A stretch of DNA of 46,362 nt from Gnetum montanum (GCA_015680685.1 MNCI01004244.1:1-46362), one strand, 5' to 3'; positions 10,305-19,165 are shown, counted from the stretch's first letter. Notes: generated from the sequence alone by a model not told the origin. Numbers and translations are program-made.

Positions 10305-12500
10305 ATGAATCCCCTCAACATCACCGCTGCTACCACCCAGAACGTTAACATCTCAGACACAACGGCTGCCCAGCAATCTATCACACAACATATGGGAGGG
10401 CCATCCATAATGGGGCCCCGTCGGTCGTTGAGGTTGCAGGGGAGAGACCCTGCCGCTAACATTATAAGCCAAGACGAGTATAACTTCATCTGCATTAAGA
10501 TGCAAGCAGGCCTGGCAGTAGATCGGGCTGAAATGGAGGTAAAAAGGCAATTTGAAATCTTCTACAGAGGGGGATATGAATTCATCCCTTCCCCATACGA
10601 CGTAATCCCTATTCCAGAACAATTCTCGGAACTCTTTACGCAGCTCCTTCTGCACAGGAGCCAATCGCTAGACCAAATTACGGCAGATCCACAATGGGAC
10701 GAAGAGGACGAATTCGCTGCCCAATCTGAACACGAAGACTCCTACCATACCCTTAGTCCACATAACCACATGAACCCCATCTTTAACCCAGACGCAGGGG
10801 AGGTCATACCCCTCCAACCCCCTAACTCTGCCCACACTCAAGCACCGTTACAAGAAACATCCGCGTCAGCCCAGGTCCCTCCCCAGGGCAACCCTTTGCC
10901 CAACGCCTTTCCTTTTACAGCTGCGGGTTCATCCTCACAAGCACCGCCCCCTCACAGTAACGTGGGAGTGACATTCCAATCCCAAGCGGTGAGAATGCCA
11001 CATGTTATACCCATGTCCACATCTGCCCACTACATCCCGCATGTCCAAACGCAAACACCCCCTTTCACTGCCGTAACCCAACAAGGAGCCTCCTCGTACA
11101 ACATGGCCGGACAATGGCCGATGATTGGCACGACGTCGCACCAGATTTCCCACCACTATGTACCACCCCACACGTTGCCACCAGCTCATGTGCCCCAGGC
11201 ACAGCCACGACCACAGCAGCAACAACCTCCTCTCTATAATGTATTGCCCCCAATGCCATCTACTGTACACTTCCCACAAACGCAACCACCAACAACGCAA
11301 CTTTCAGCCTTCCAATCCACCGTTCAACAGTCTAACCCATACAGCGTGCCACAAGCCCAAACCGCCATGCTCCCAAGCGCTCAGGATTGGGCAGATGCCA
11401 AAAGAATGATGCAGGAATTGACTGACGAGGTAAAACGCCTCAAGACAACCGCTGACGGGGAATTGAAGGTAGTAGACTTCTATAACGATGACCCCATCAG
11501 CTCTTCCGTCCCGCCTTTAACTCTACCCAAGGGTGTCTCCCTACCAACGCTAACCAAGTATAATGGGGAGACGGATCCTAACGCGCATTTAATAACGTTC
11601 AGGTTAGAGTGCGCACTGCTACAAGCATGGCCCCATGCAATTCTTCGCGTGTTTCCCATGTCCCTCTCGGGGAGAGCACTCGATTGGTATAGGGCCCTCC
11701 CAAGAAACTCTGTTCCCTCCTTGGAAAACCTACTACACCAGTTCGTGACCAGGTTCAAATATAACCTGAAACCTGAGGCAACACTAGATAGCCTCATTCA
11801 GGTCAAGCAGACACCGCTTGAACTAGTCCAGAAATTTATTCAGAGATGGAGCGCAGCCCTCAATGAGCTGCACGAGGAAATCTCCCAGACATACCTGCTC
11901 ACTATTTTGAAAGGAGCCGTCAACGATTTCTTTAAATCCAAGCTGTACTATCTAAACACGCGCAATCTCAACCAAGCCTTCGAGCAAATTAAAAACATAG
12001 AAGAAGCAGCCCAAAATAACAATGACCCGGCTTACATAGCCTTCAAAAATCAACATGCTAAAAAAGATAAAGAAAAGGCTAAAACGACTATAGCATCGAT
12101 AGCAGGGGCACAACAACAAACTAGGCCGCCTCAAGCCCTCGCTAATTACAACAAACCAACTCCAACGGCTGCCCCAGAACCATCGTCACAGCATAATCCA
12201 GCGAACCGCACGTGCAACTTTGAGAGGAAAGAACCCTCTCAATATACACCCCTGCCCATGAAGCCATCCCTGCTTTTTGACCAGCTCCTAAAGGCTGGTT
12301 TAATGCAGCATAAGCAATTATCTCCCACGGCCATCCAGAGACATGACTGGTTCTGTCAACTTGTTCAGAACCCAAGCCTAGCAATGCCGGATGAGCCCCC
12401 CGTACCTAAAGGCTTCCGGATGGATCGCTTTTGCGATTACCATCAACGAAACGGGCATGGAACAGACTACTGTTTCACCTTGAAGCAGGACCTGCAGTGA
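10305..12500 (+). CDS. gag: Gag polyprotein (capsid-nucleocapsid)
   Basis: Gag forms the virus-like particle around the element RNA. The 731-residue reading starts at an ATG in catcATGaat after the leader repeats. Residues about 150-370 are rich in Pro, Gln, Ser and Thr. The conserved retrotransposon gag core is about 412-570 (KYNGETDPNAHL, then LSGRALDWYRALP). A zinc-knuckle-like motif near the end (about 710-724) has the form C-X2-H-X4-H-X4-C instead of the classic CCHC, as in other Tat-like Gags. A short Lys-rich segment (about 585-600) precedes it. The frame ends in TGA (12498-12500), and the next codon is ATG in the same frame. The downstream residues MINEGQI look like normal continuation, so the TGA is probably a mutated CGA or a readthrough stop. 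Confidence 0.9.
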   Translation: MNPLNITAATTQNVNISDTTAAQQSITQHMGGPSIMGPRRSLRLQGRDPAANIISQDEYNFICIKMQAGLAVDRAEMEVKRQFEIFYRGGYEFIPSPYDVIPIPEQFSELFTQLLLHRSQSLDQITADPQWDEEDEFAAQSEHEDSYHTLSPHNHMNPIFNPDAGEVIPLQPPNSAHTQAPLQETSASAQVPPQGNPLPNAFPFTAAGSSSQAPPPHSNVGVTFQSQAVRMPHVIPMSTSAHYIPHVQTQTPPFTAVTQQGASSYNMAGQWPMIGTTSHQISHHYVPPHTLPPAHVPQAQPRPQQQQPPLYNVLPPMPSTVHFPQTQPPTTQLSAFQSTVQQSNPYSVPQAQTAMLPSAQDWADAKRMMQELTDEVKRLKTTADGELKVVDFYNDDPISSSVPPLTLPKGVSLPTLTKYNGETDPNAHLITFRLECALLQAWPHAILRVFPMSLSGRALDWYRALPRNSVPSLENLLHQFVTRFKYNLKPEATLDSLIQVKQTPLELVQKFIQRWSAALNELHEEISQTYLLTILKGAVNDFFKSKLYYLNTRNLNQAFEQIKNIEEAAQNNNDPAYIAFKNQHAKKDKEKAKTTIASIAGAQQQTRPPQALANYNKPTPTAAPEPSSQHNPANRTCNFERKEPSQYTPLPMKPSLLFDQLLKAGLMQHKQLSPTAIQRHDWFCQLVQNPSLAMPDEPPVPKGFRMDRFCDYHQRNGHGTDYCFTLKQDLQ

Positions 12501-13460
12501 ATGATCAATGAAGGCCAAATCACCTTCGATGAAGCAAACCCGATTCAACCGCAAAACCAAGCCATGGGAGTCTATAAAGACCCTTTAAACACTAAAAAGG
12601 CACCATACACCATCAGCACAATCTGCCTTGATGATGATTCCGAGCCATCTTACGTTAACACCATGTCTCCCGAATATATGCGGCCAACATCCAACAAACC
12701 TTTTGTAGTTCGCACGCCTGTCCCTGTGTCTACACCTACACCCCAGCTGCACCATCCTTTACAACAGCTGTATGTCGTTCAAATACCCCAGGCAGTGGCA
12801 TCACCTAACACCACGACACGCGACAAGCCGTATGTGGTGCGGGTCCCTCCTGTCACTCCCCTAAACGCACGAACTCCGAATAACCGGCCTACTCCTTTTG
12901 TGGTCCGAGTACCCTCAGCAACCGCAACAGCGGAGGCCCAACCTTCGCCTAAACCAACCCCATTTGTCATTAGAATACCTAAAGGTCCCCAAGGCTACCA
13001 AGCCGCTGTGTCACAAACACAACCCCAACCTAAGCCCTACGTTGTTAGGGTGCATGTCCAACCCTTAACCAAGCACATCCAGCAGTACAAGAGTCACCCC
13101 GTCTAACCCCATATGTGGTAAAACTCCCAGCACAAACCGAAATGCAAAAACCAACGACACCTCCACGCCGCACGTGAGAACGTCCCGGAGATAGACTTGC
13201 GCGTGAACGTACAGAGAATGGATGCCAAAGGTTAGCTCTGGGGCCACCTAAGCCCACTCCCCTCAACTCCGTGCCCATGTCATCACCTACTGATCAACCA
13301 AGCATAGGCAATGAAGGCGAGCCATCTGGAAAACATGAATCATCCGAAACAACAGCTCCGAAAACTGACAAACCAACAAGGCGGGAGATAAAACTGTTGG
13401 GTTCAATGGATCCAATCAGCGCTGATAGAAACACCCTCAACAGAAAACTTTGCAACCGCC
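12501..13460 (+). pseudogene. Gag-protease linker with P-[FY]-V-V-R repeats, frame-broken
   Basis: 12501-13106 is open in the gag frame and very Pro/Thr/Val rich. About seven copies of a motif like KPYVVRVP or TPFVVRIP are spaced roughly 17-30 residues apart. At about 13103 the reading passes to another frame, where the last copy (TPYVVKLP) lies. That frame runs to about 13430 with one TGA (13175-13177, probably from CGA), then returns to the gag frame before the protease. So one insertion and one compensating change, plus two stops, break an original gag-protease fusion. The repeats have no catalytic motif; a linker or a docking segment is possible. Confidence 0.7.
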
Positions 13461-14450
13461 TTGACACAAGTCACGCAAGCATTAAAACAAAAAAACACTT
13501 CACTGAGCTTGTATGACTTAGTCTTAACGTCTCAAACACATCGGGAAGCTCTAGTACGCATGTTAACATCGATCCCAGTGAGTGAGGATCTACCCCCAAA
13601 CGAACCTTCCATCCATGCGGTGATGTTCTTACCCCATGGGACTACGCCCAAGCCCCTAAACTTCCATGACGACAACATCAAAGTTGACAAAAGAACGAAG
13701 GAGGTGACAACAGCTCCCATGTTCATAACAATCTGGATAAACCGATTTAAAATACATAGGGTCCATGTAGACGATGGAGCTGCGACAAACGTCATGCCAT
13801 ACCACATTATCGAGCAGCTGGGGCTTACTGAACTACTAAAACCAGCCACGACTACATGTTTAAAGTCATTCAGTGGGTCACGTGTAATGGTGAAAGGCTC
13901 AATAACCTTAGACTTTATAGTGGGAGATCAATTCCCGACATCTGCTAAATTCCTCGTAGTGGACGAGATGCCAGGATTCAACCTGATATTGGGAAGACCC
14001 TGGTTAGCACAACTGAGAGCCGTCTCTTCCCCTATCCATCAAGAAATCCATTTGCCTTATGAAGGCGGAGAAATCCTCATACATGGCGAAGCCGTTACAC
14101 CTATTATTTCATCGCATATCGACATGGACCAAGGCTCGAGAGTCGAACTTGAAGAGCCTAGCCAAAATGACAAAAACCCACGATCGTCAGTAAATAGCAA
14201 ATCTTCCAACGTGGAGCAAAAACCTCCTCGAACAGAAACGTCTGTGTCTCCTCGAGTGGAAACTAATATAGAGGTCCCTAGGGACACTGAAATATTCGGA
14301 AGTGCTAACACAGAAAACATTCCATCAGAGGTCCCTTGGGCCGAATTGCCGTTTAACGTAATCAGCGAAGGTGATGCTGAATACCGGATCATGCCGGTTG
14401 AAAAATCGTCTAACATTAAAACAAAAAAGATCAAAAAATTACTGAAGTGA
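13461..14450 (+). CDS. pro: Retropepsin-like aspartic protease
   Basis: This protease would cut the Gag-Pol polyprotein. It lies in the same frame as gag. The active-site motif is VDDGAATNVM (residues about 103-112), where plant gypsy proteases have D-[STG]-G-type sequences, and the flap-side partner LILGRPWL is at about 176-183. Residues 60-100 (PLNFHDDNI, then TAPMFITIWI) are the usual lead-in. The last 110 residues are polar and charged and end in a Lys-rich tail, KTKKIKKLLK. The first ATG is probably not a true start because the protein should be a Gag fusion. The frame ends 14 bp before array A, and RT does not follow, which is odd for gypsy pol. Confidence 0.88.
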   Translation: MTQVTQALKQKNTSLSLYDLVLTSQTHREALVRMLTSIPVSEDLPPNEPSIHAVMFLPHGTTPKPLNFHDDNIKVDKRTKEVTTAPMFITIWINRFKIHRVHVDDGAATNVMPYHIIEQLGLTELLKPATTTCLKSFSGSRVMVKGSITLDFIVGDQFPTSAKFLVVDEMPGFNLILGRPWLAQLRAVSSPIHQEIHLPYEGGEILIHGEAVTPIISSHIDMDQGSRVELEEPSQNDKNPRSSVNSKSSNVEQKPPRTETSVSPRVETNIEVPRDTEIFGSANTENIPSEVPWAELPFNVISEGDAEYRIMPVEKSSNIKTKKIKKLLK

Positions 14451-14463
14451 TTTCACCACTTCT

Positions 14464-14720
14464 AGTCCGAAATGATGTTAAACTATAAAAAGTCCGAAAT
14501 GACATTAAACTACGATAAAACAAGAAAAAAAATTAAATACCACTTCCGGTCCGAAATGACACTAAACTATCATGTCCGCAATGACATAAAACTAGACACG
14601 ATCAGCAATGATCGGTTAGCCGAAAAATCTATCCACATCCTCCAAAACATCCCTTGCTTACATATGGGGCCCGAGATGGCCATAAACTACGCATGGGGCC
14701 CGAAATGGCCATAAACTAGT
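14464..14720 (+). repeat. Array A: ATAAACT-type repeats between protease and the antisense gene
   Basis: There are six or seven irregular copies of (g)tccgaaatgaca(t)taaacta. The last two are longer variants, ggggcccgaaatggccataaacta. Spacing is about 25-30 bp with one AT-rich interruption (14515-14545). The core matches arrays B and C. It begins directly after the protease stop. A short open frame across it (14472-14714) is a by-product. Confidence 0.8.
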
Positions 14721-14952
14721 ACTCGCTTTCCGTTCTACTTCGATAATCGCTTCTTGTATTGCTATTTAAAAAGAAAATAAACCAAAATATTTTACATTTC
14801 TACAACATGTTAAACCCAAAATCAGCAACCAAAAAATATATATATATATATGCATGTTATTATATACAATAAACAATCTCTGTTCATTTCATAGTATTCA
14901 AGTTACACTTTCGGTACAAGTTCGAATCGAAAAACGAAAAAATGCTAAAATG
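14721..14952. other. AT-rich spacer at the 3' end of the antisense gene
   Basis: There is no coding signal. It holds an A-rich stretch and a (TA)n run at 14838-14851. For the minus-strand gene this is the 3' untranslated and cleavage region. I see no perfect AATAAA on the minus strand, though T-rich and TA-rich blocks are present. Confidence 0.5.
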
Positions 14953-15054
14953 CTAAGCATTTGGGGCATGAGGATCATCCTCCTCGGGCCCACCAGCATC
15001 AGAGGCCCCTGCTCCACTGGGGCCAGCGTCTCCAGTCTCACCCCCACCTTCATC
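14953..15054 (-). CDS. Antisense gene exon 8: acidic Gly-rich tail and stop
   Basis: The acceptor is TTTGGTCTTTTCAG|GATGAAGG, the best polypyrimidine tract of the gene. The 33 residues are mostly Gly, Asp, Glu, Ala and Pro (DEGGGETGDAG), and end with TAG at 14953-14955. Low complexity, no catalytic motif. Confidence 0.75.
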   Translation of the reverse strand, partial: DEGGGETGDAGPSGAGASDAGGPEEDDPHAPNA

Positions 15055-15156
15055 CTGAAAAGACCAAAGAGGAAGGAATCAACACAAAAACGAGCGAATG
15101 TCAGAATTTCAAACATTAATCAATCAATTAACTCCAAAAAGAGACAAAACGCTTAC

Positions 15157-15941
15157 CATAAGAAGTCCCCCCAAGCCGAATTCAAGCCGTCGTAGGATCT
15201 CCTCTTCAGGAATGCTTGCCCAGTCCATCCCATCGAGACCCAAGTCGATATCAGCCAGAGCCTTTCCTTTGTTAACGTCTGACCAGGTGGGACGTTTCAA
15301 AGGGAATTCGCCCACCGACACCTCCCCAGAGGCTGTCATTATCTGCCGTTTAGGAGACTCCATCTCTACAATTGTGTTCTGGGCAAAGGTGTCAAAGGTG
15401 GAGCGTAGACCAAGATCCTCCCCAAACATCTCTAACTATCGCTTCTCAATAAAAACCTCTTTTAGCGACTTCTTGTATTGGTGCTTGTGGTTCTTTTCAT
15501 CTTGCCCCCATTTGCGAACTTTGGAGGCGAAAGCCTTCCAATCCTGACATTTGGTATTCAGCAAATCAATTTGGGCTCTATGCTCCCCTAGCCTCCGTAT
15601 CAGCCTTGCATGGCGATTGAGAAGGTTCCAATACCTTGTATACGTGACCTCGGAGGTCCGCCAAGCGCGATCATTATTTAATCTAGTTGCGGCAAACTCA
15701 TATCGAGCCTTCAAATCGTCACGTTCCGTTGACAATGCAGCATTCTCCTTCTCTTTCGCCTGAATTTGGAGCCATAATTGTTCAATGGATCTCCTACACG
15801 TCCATACCATTTTGGCATTATGAACGAAGCCCTCTGCTACCTCTTCATAAACAGGTCTAGGCACTTGTTCAATCTCAGGAGATAGTGTAGGCAAACTCTC
15901 CATATCGACGGGTTCGGATGGGTCCCACCTCAGTTGGGCAT
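15157..15941 (-). CDS. Antisense gene exon 7: coiled coil
   Basis: The acceptor is CCTATGGACAG|ATGCC, with a branch-like ttctaac upstream, and the donor CTTATG|GTAAGC. The 262 codons are open except TAG at 15436-15438. Residues about 30-160 of the exon have heptad-type spacing of Leu/Ile with many Glu, Lys, Arg and Gln, including IQAKEKENAALSTERDDLKA; the Arg/Leu helix after them continues the pattern. A region rich in Ser and Gly follows. A coiled coil would allow self-assembly or pairing with a partner. Confidence 0.75.
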
Positions 15942-16027
15942 CTGTCCATAGGAAAAGACAAACGTTAGAACAAACAGAACTGGGCATCAACCTCTAACAT
16001 AGTAAGAATCTTTCAATGCATCCATAC

Positions 16028-16207
16028 CTATGTCAGGATTGATCCGTTCGATCCGCTCGACAACCTCTTCGGCCACCCCAGCTACGAAATCCCTTTTACT
16101 TGGCATTTCCATCCAAGTAAAAGGTCCATCAGTGCGTGAGCCACTCGCCTTTGGAGGCACCGTGGGGGGGATCTCAGACTCCTTCTCTGGGACGGTCTCG
16201 CTCTCCT
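16028..16207 (-). CDS. Antisense gene exon 6: Pro/Glu-rich then short helical segment
   Basis: The acceptor follows a strong T tract and ctcag (GGACTCAG|AGGAG). The donor is GACATAG|GTATGG. The 60 residues begin acidic and Pro-rich (ESEIPPTVPPKASG) and end in a short charged helix (VAEEVVERIERI). Both ends are phase 1. Confidence 0.72.
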
Positions 16208-16283
16208 CTGAGTCCAAAAAAAAAATTCACAACAAGGTAATCCAGGAATATATTAGGCTGCATAATTGAGTAAAGAGATATAC

Positions 16284-16493
16284 CGTTCCCTCTGATCTCA
16301 TCCTGTGTCGGGGGATCCCCAAGATCAAGGTTTCCTGTAAGAAAGCTGTTGAACATTTCTTCAGTTTCCGCTTGATCATTTAGGGGTTCGGTACCTCCAG
16401 TTCTGCCAGTTCCCTCCCCCAGCAATTCGGTTCCTCCCATCAGGTCGGTTAACTCCTCGTCTTCTGGTATGGTCCGCAGATCGTGTCTCTTAA
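16284..16493 (-). CDS. Antisense gene exon 5: acidic, Gly/Thr-rich segment
   Basis: The acceptor is TTGAGCAG|TTAAG and the donor GGGAACG|GTATAT. The 210 nt add about 70 residues, rich in Glu, Asp, Gly and Thr (TELLGEGTGRTGGTE), with no known domain. Phase 1 on both sides means it could be skipped without a frame change. Confidence 0.68.
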
Positions 16494-16631
16494 CTGCTCA
16501 ATTCAAAACAAATGAAGTCAGTGGCATACAACCAGCAATCACTACAACTATTGAAATAAAAATAAAATTTTTTTTACTAGGAATCTTAAATCGAATCCGC
16601 TTCACTCAAGGCTTCTCAATCTCACTGGTAC

Positions 16632-17618
16632 CTTCAGCCGTGTTGTCACGCTTCCCCAATTTGGATTTCACTTTGCCTATTGTTTCCTTGACCACTCGCT
16701 CCGCCTTCCTTGCAGTAGGGGGTACCTCATCGGGTTCCACCCCTAGGCTGTCGCGTGTGTGGAGCGAAGGGCTAGACGATCCACCCGTGGTAATCGTAAG
16801 GGATTCATCAATCCCCTCGGGGGCGTCTTGGGACTTAGCTGTGTCAAATAAGTGGTTCACCCAGGGGCGAGATAATTGGTACCTATCACGCAAAACAAAT
16901 TTGTTTTCCCCATGAACCACCAAAAATTCAGCCAAGCGACGAATATAACCAGCGAAGAAAGCGAAGGTAAAATGCGATTGCGCCTTTATGTTTGAACGCA
17001 GCCGCTCTATATCTTTGGTCATCCTTGATAATAGAAATTCCGCCCAGTTATAACGCACGCCAACCTCGAGAATAGTGCGCATGACTCGCACCGCTTCAAC
17101 ACCGAGACTCTTGACTTGTGATAGAGTCTTCGGAAACAAACGCGCTCTAAATAGGGGATAAAGTTTGTTGACTTCCTCAACCTTCGTTTTCCCCTGCATC
17201 GGGAACCCTTTAGTACCCTTCCTCACCCCTAGCCAATCCTCTAAATCACGGATCATGTCAATTTCTTTATGCGTCCTGTCCATAACGACTTGTACGCCAT
17301 TAGCAGGTACGCCAAACAAATCCGCGAGAAATTGGGGTGATAATTCAAAAATTACTTTCACGCCCCTAATACGGGCGCTATAGCAAGAGACGGATCTATC
17401 AAATGAGTCTACAATCCCGATCATCTCCGCTATAGAAACATTTGGGCTAGGGGCCACAAAGAGTGCCATGAGGCCAGCATGCTCCAAGCAGACAACAATA
17501 GATGGCGAAGCCTTCTTTCGCAACCACTTCTAAGCGGCACTAGTTTCACCAAATTTCATCGAAAGAGTAGTTTCAGTCCTCCCAGTCACAACGGAATCCC
17601 TGCCAGAGGTGGTGCTAG
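16632..17618 (-). CDS. Antisense gene exon 4: plant-transposon-protein-like central domain
   Basis: The acceptor is GCCTTTATAG|CTAGC and the donor GCTGAAG|GTACC (phases 1 and 1). It is open for 987 nt except TAG at 17530-17532. The reading has the pattern IVDSFDRSV, then IRGVKVIFELSPQFLADLFGVP, then VRYNWAEFLLSRM. That resembles the domain of putative plant transposon proteins and Athila-type extra ORFs: a short hydrophobic strand, a 'P'-ended helix and a later RYNWAE-like helix. I recognise this pattern only loosely. A Ser/Thr/Glu-rich tail with Lys clusters closes the exon. Confidence 0.7.
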
Positions 17619-17708
17619 CTATAAAGGCAAACCCAAAACCTTCATATGAGCTTGACACTTGGCAATTGACCAAACCAAACACGACATCTAGGAAACTTGG
17701 CCACTTAC

Positions 17709-17975
17709 TTTCAGTGTTGGACCTTGAAGTTTCGCCCAGATCAGAAGCAGATGGGAAAATCGGCCCATTAGGGGCCCAGTCGGCATGCAACCAACCACGC
17801 GTGGCACATTGCGCAAACGCCTTCGAAAATTTCTTGGGGAAGTTCTTCATGGCGTCCCTTGTGGGCCAAGACGGTCCCGCGCAGGGTGGGACCCACCATG
17901 AACGCTTCCACAGCCGTACGCGCCAATCCAATCCCATTGTCGCCTGCGTAGGCTCCATCTGGCATAACCTTTGGC
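17709..17975 (-). pseudogene. Antisense gene exon 3, with a frameshift
   Basis: The acceptor is CTTCCCGCAG|GCCAAAGG and the donor ACTGAAA|GTAAGT. From exon 2 the frame runs PKVMPDGAYAGDNG and completes the HAD-like domain, but stops at about 17768. The donor and exon 4 need the next frame (NFPKKFSKAFAQCATRGWLH region, 17870-17710). The exon is 267 nt where the phases call for a length of 3n+2, so one base is extra or two are missing, most likely between about 17910 and 17850. Confidence 0.6.
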
Positions 17976-18063
17976 CTGCGGGAAGGCGACAGCATGTGTC
18001 GAAACGAGAGTAAGTATTTGAATGTGAGAAAGAAAGGAATAACCAAAACTAAGACGAAATTAC

Positions 18064-18513
18064 CTTTCAACCTGGTATACTGTGCCAGGAGGGTTCTGAA
18101 ACAAAGTGTGCGCGCGGCCTGCTAAGAACAGTGTGTTGTTGATGTAGTTGGGGCCCCGCGGCAGCTGGTCCCACACACGGGTCAACGGACGGGTTGATTT
18201 CGGACCACCGGGGGGAACACCCTCGACGACAAGCAGCCCCTCATCAATGTCCTCCATAAAAATCCTGACGTCTTCCGTTGCGCCGGGTAACATAGCCTCA
18301 ATAATACTCCGTGCCACATCTCCGCCTAGATGAGACCAAACCACGATGTTGAAATGGTCCAGCAAGAAGGCCAAAAATTCGCAGGCCCTGTCCCGGAACC
18401 AGACCCCATTGTGCTCAACGACCAAATTCGGGGTCGGGTCACCACCCTCCAAAGGACCAAACCATGTCAAAACCCCAACTAACTCAATCACTAGAAGGGG
18501 AGGCTCAATGTCT
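18064..18513 (-). CDS. Antisense gene exon 2: NIF/FCP1-like HAD phosphatase domain, catalytically altered
   Basis: The acceptor is GGTCTGCAG|AGACATT and the donor TTGAAAG|GTAATT. The order of blocks matches plant NIF-type HAD proteins: hydrophobic motif I, then a CEFLAFLLDHFNIVVWS block (motif II region), then NNTLFLAGRAHTLFQNPPG near the end. In active enzymes motif I has a nucleophile Asp (D-X-D/N). Here it reads I-E-L-V-G, with Glu at 18483-18485 and Val two residues on. The late D-D-S-type acid motif is L-A-G-R (18114-18125). Phosphatase activity is therefore unlikely; a binding role is possible. The assignment rests on recalled family pattern, not a search. Confidence 0.72.
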
Positions 18514-18589
18514 CTGCAGACCATTAAAACAGCACCAAAGATCAATATCCAAAAGATCATTTTAAAAAATTAGACGTTCGCAGAAAATT

Positions 18590-18800
18590 TTTCAAAGTTA
18601 CGCCAAGCGTATATGCCGGGCGTACGAAAAACAGTCACGCCAGGCGTATACGCCGGGCGTACGAAAAACAGTTACGCTTTCACGCCGAAAACAGTTACGA
18701 AAAAAGAAACAAAGCTCTACGCCGAAAATGACACGCGACGTCTACACTGACATTACTCTAAACCCTTCACGCTCGGCGTATATGCCGGAACCCTATGCTA
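18590..18800 (-). repeat. TACGC-type repeats in intron 1 of the antisense gene
   Basis: Units such as acgccaggcgtatacgcc and gggcgtacgaaaaacagtt are repeated two to three times, followed by single tacgcc words. The same palindromic gcgtatacgc word fills the LTR U3 and leader. It may be an intronic enhancer shared with the LTR. Confidence 0.8.
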
Positions 18801-18855
18801 ACTGTACGCTGTAAAAATAGACTAAAAATCAACAAAAACAGGGTCAAGGGCCTAC

Positions 18856-18986
18856 CTGCCAGAAGATCCGGGCCACGCGGGGACATTCGGGCGGGGTAGA
18901 CACTGCAGCATCGCCTGGCTCTCCTCCGCGAACGTCAGTTCAGGTCCTTTCTGTACTCGGCCCTCTAGTTCTTTGCCTCTGCCCAT
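18856..18986 (-). CDS. Antisense gene exon 1 (start codon)
   Basis: It starts ATGGGCAGAGGC at 18986, the first ATG after the predicted transcription start, and runs 131 nt to the donor GGCAG|GTAGGC (phase 2). The 43 residues are polar at first (MGRGKELEG), then Pro-rich. It joins exon 2 in the frame that reads straight into the HAD-like domain, which supports this start over the ATG at 18560 inside the intron. Confidence 0.75.
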
Positions 18987-18987
18987 C

Positions 18988-19100
18988 TCGGCGTCTACGC
19001 TGGGGTTCTTCTCGGTGTGTACGTTGGGGTTTCTTCTCGGCGTCTACGCTGGGGTTTTCGCTCGGCGTCTACGCTGGGGTTACGCTCTCGGTTTACGCTC
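18988..19100 (-). repeat. 25-bp tandem repeats in the antisense gene 5' UTR
   Basis: Four copies of g(c/t)gt(c/g)tacg(c/t)tggggttt, then cttctcg, start near 18990, 19015, 19040 and 19065. They lie between the predicted transcription start and the ATG. The tacgct word links them to the LTR repeats. Confidence 0.8.
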
Positions 19101-19140
19101 ATGCTCCAAAAGTCAAATGACAAAATGACGCCCCCGCTCC

Positions 19141-19149
19141 CTTTTTATA
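19141..19149 (-). promoter_or_regulatory. TATA box of the antisense gene
   Basis: On the minus strand this reads TATAAAAAG in the context gcgctataaaaaggga. It is 155 bp before the ATG at 18986, which predicts transcription start near 19115 and a 5' UTR of about 130 nt. Upstream is a (CCG)n run (19166-19193). This is a good match to a plant TATA promoter, separate from the LTR. Confidence 0.72.
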
Positions 19150-19165
19150 GCGCGTTGACGCTGAC

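Larger units (their letters stand above)
14953..18986 (-). pseudogene. Antisense eight-exon gene inside the retrotransposon: HAD-like / transposon-protein-like / coiled coil
   Basis: On the minus strand, eight exons join by seven GT-AG introns: 18855-18514, 18063-17976, 17708-17619, 16631-16494, 16283-16208, 16027-15942 and 15156-15055. The 3' ends have clear T-rich tracts before CAG or TAG. Codon phases agree at every junction. The predicted product has about 1,035 residues: a NIF/FCP1-like HAD domain (about 45-220), a central domain (about 285-520), an acidic/polar region, a coiled coil (about 770-900) and an acidic Gly-rich tail. Lesions are a frameshift in exon 3 and TAG codons in exon 4 (17530-17532) and exon 7 (15436-15438), both probably from CAG. 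The gene has its own TATA box. It lies between array A and array B. A captured host gene is the simplest origin; a long-resident antisense ORF of the Tat lineage is the alternative. Function unknown. Confidence 0.82.

Noticed and set aside
10935-12560. Minus-strand open frames opposite gag
   Set aside because: They are shadows of gag with odd composition (Trp/Cys/Arg rich), no splice structure and no promoter.
18060-18560. A start for the antisense gene at the ATG 18558-18560
   Set aside because: The residues before 18513 (MIFWILIFGAVLMVC) are the T-rich end of intron 1, and the acceptor at 18514 joins exon 1 in the right phase. A signal-anchor reading is possible but less likely.
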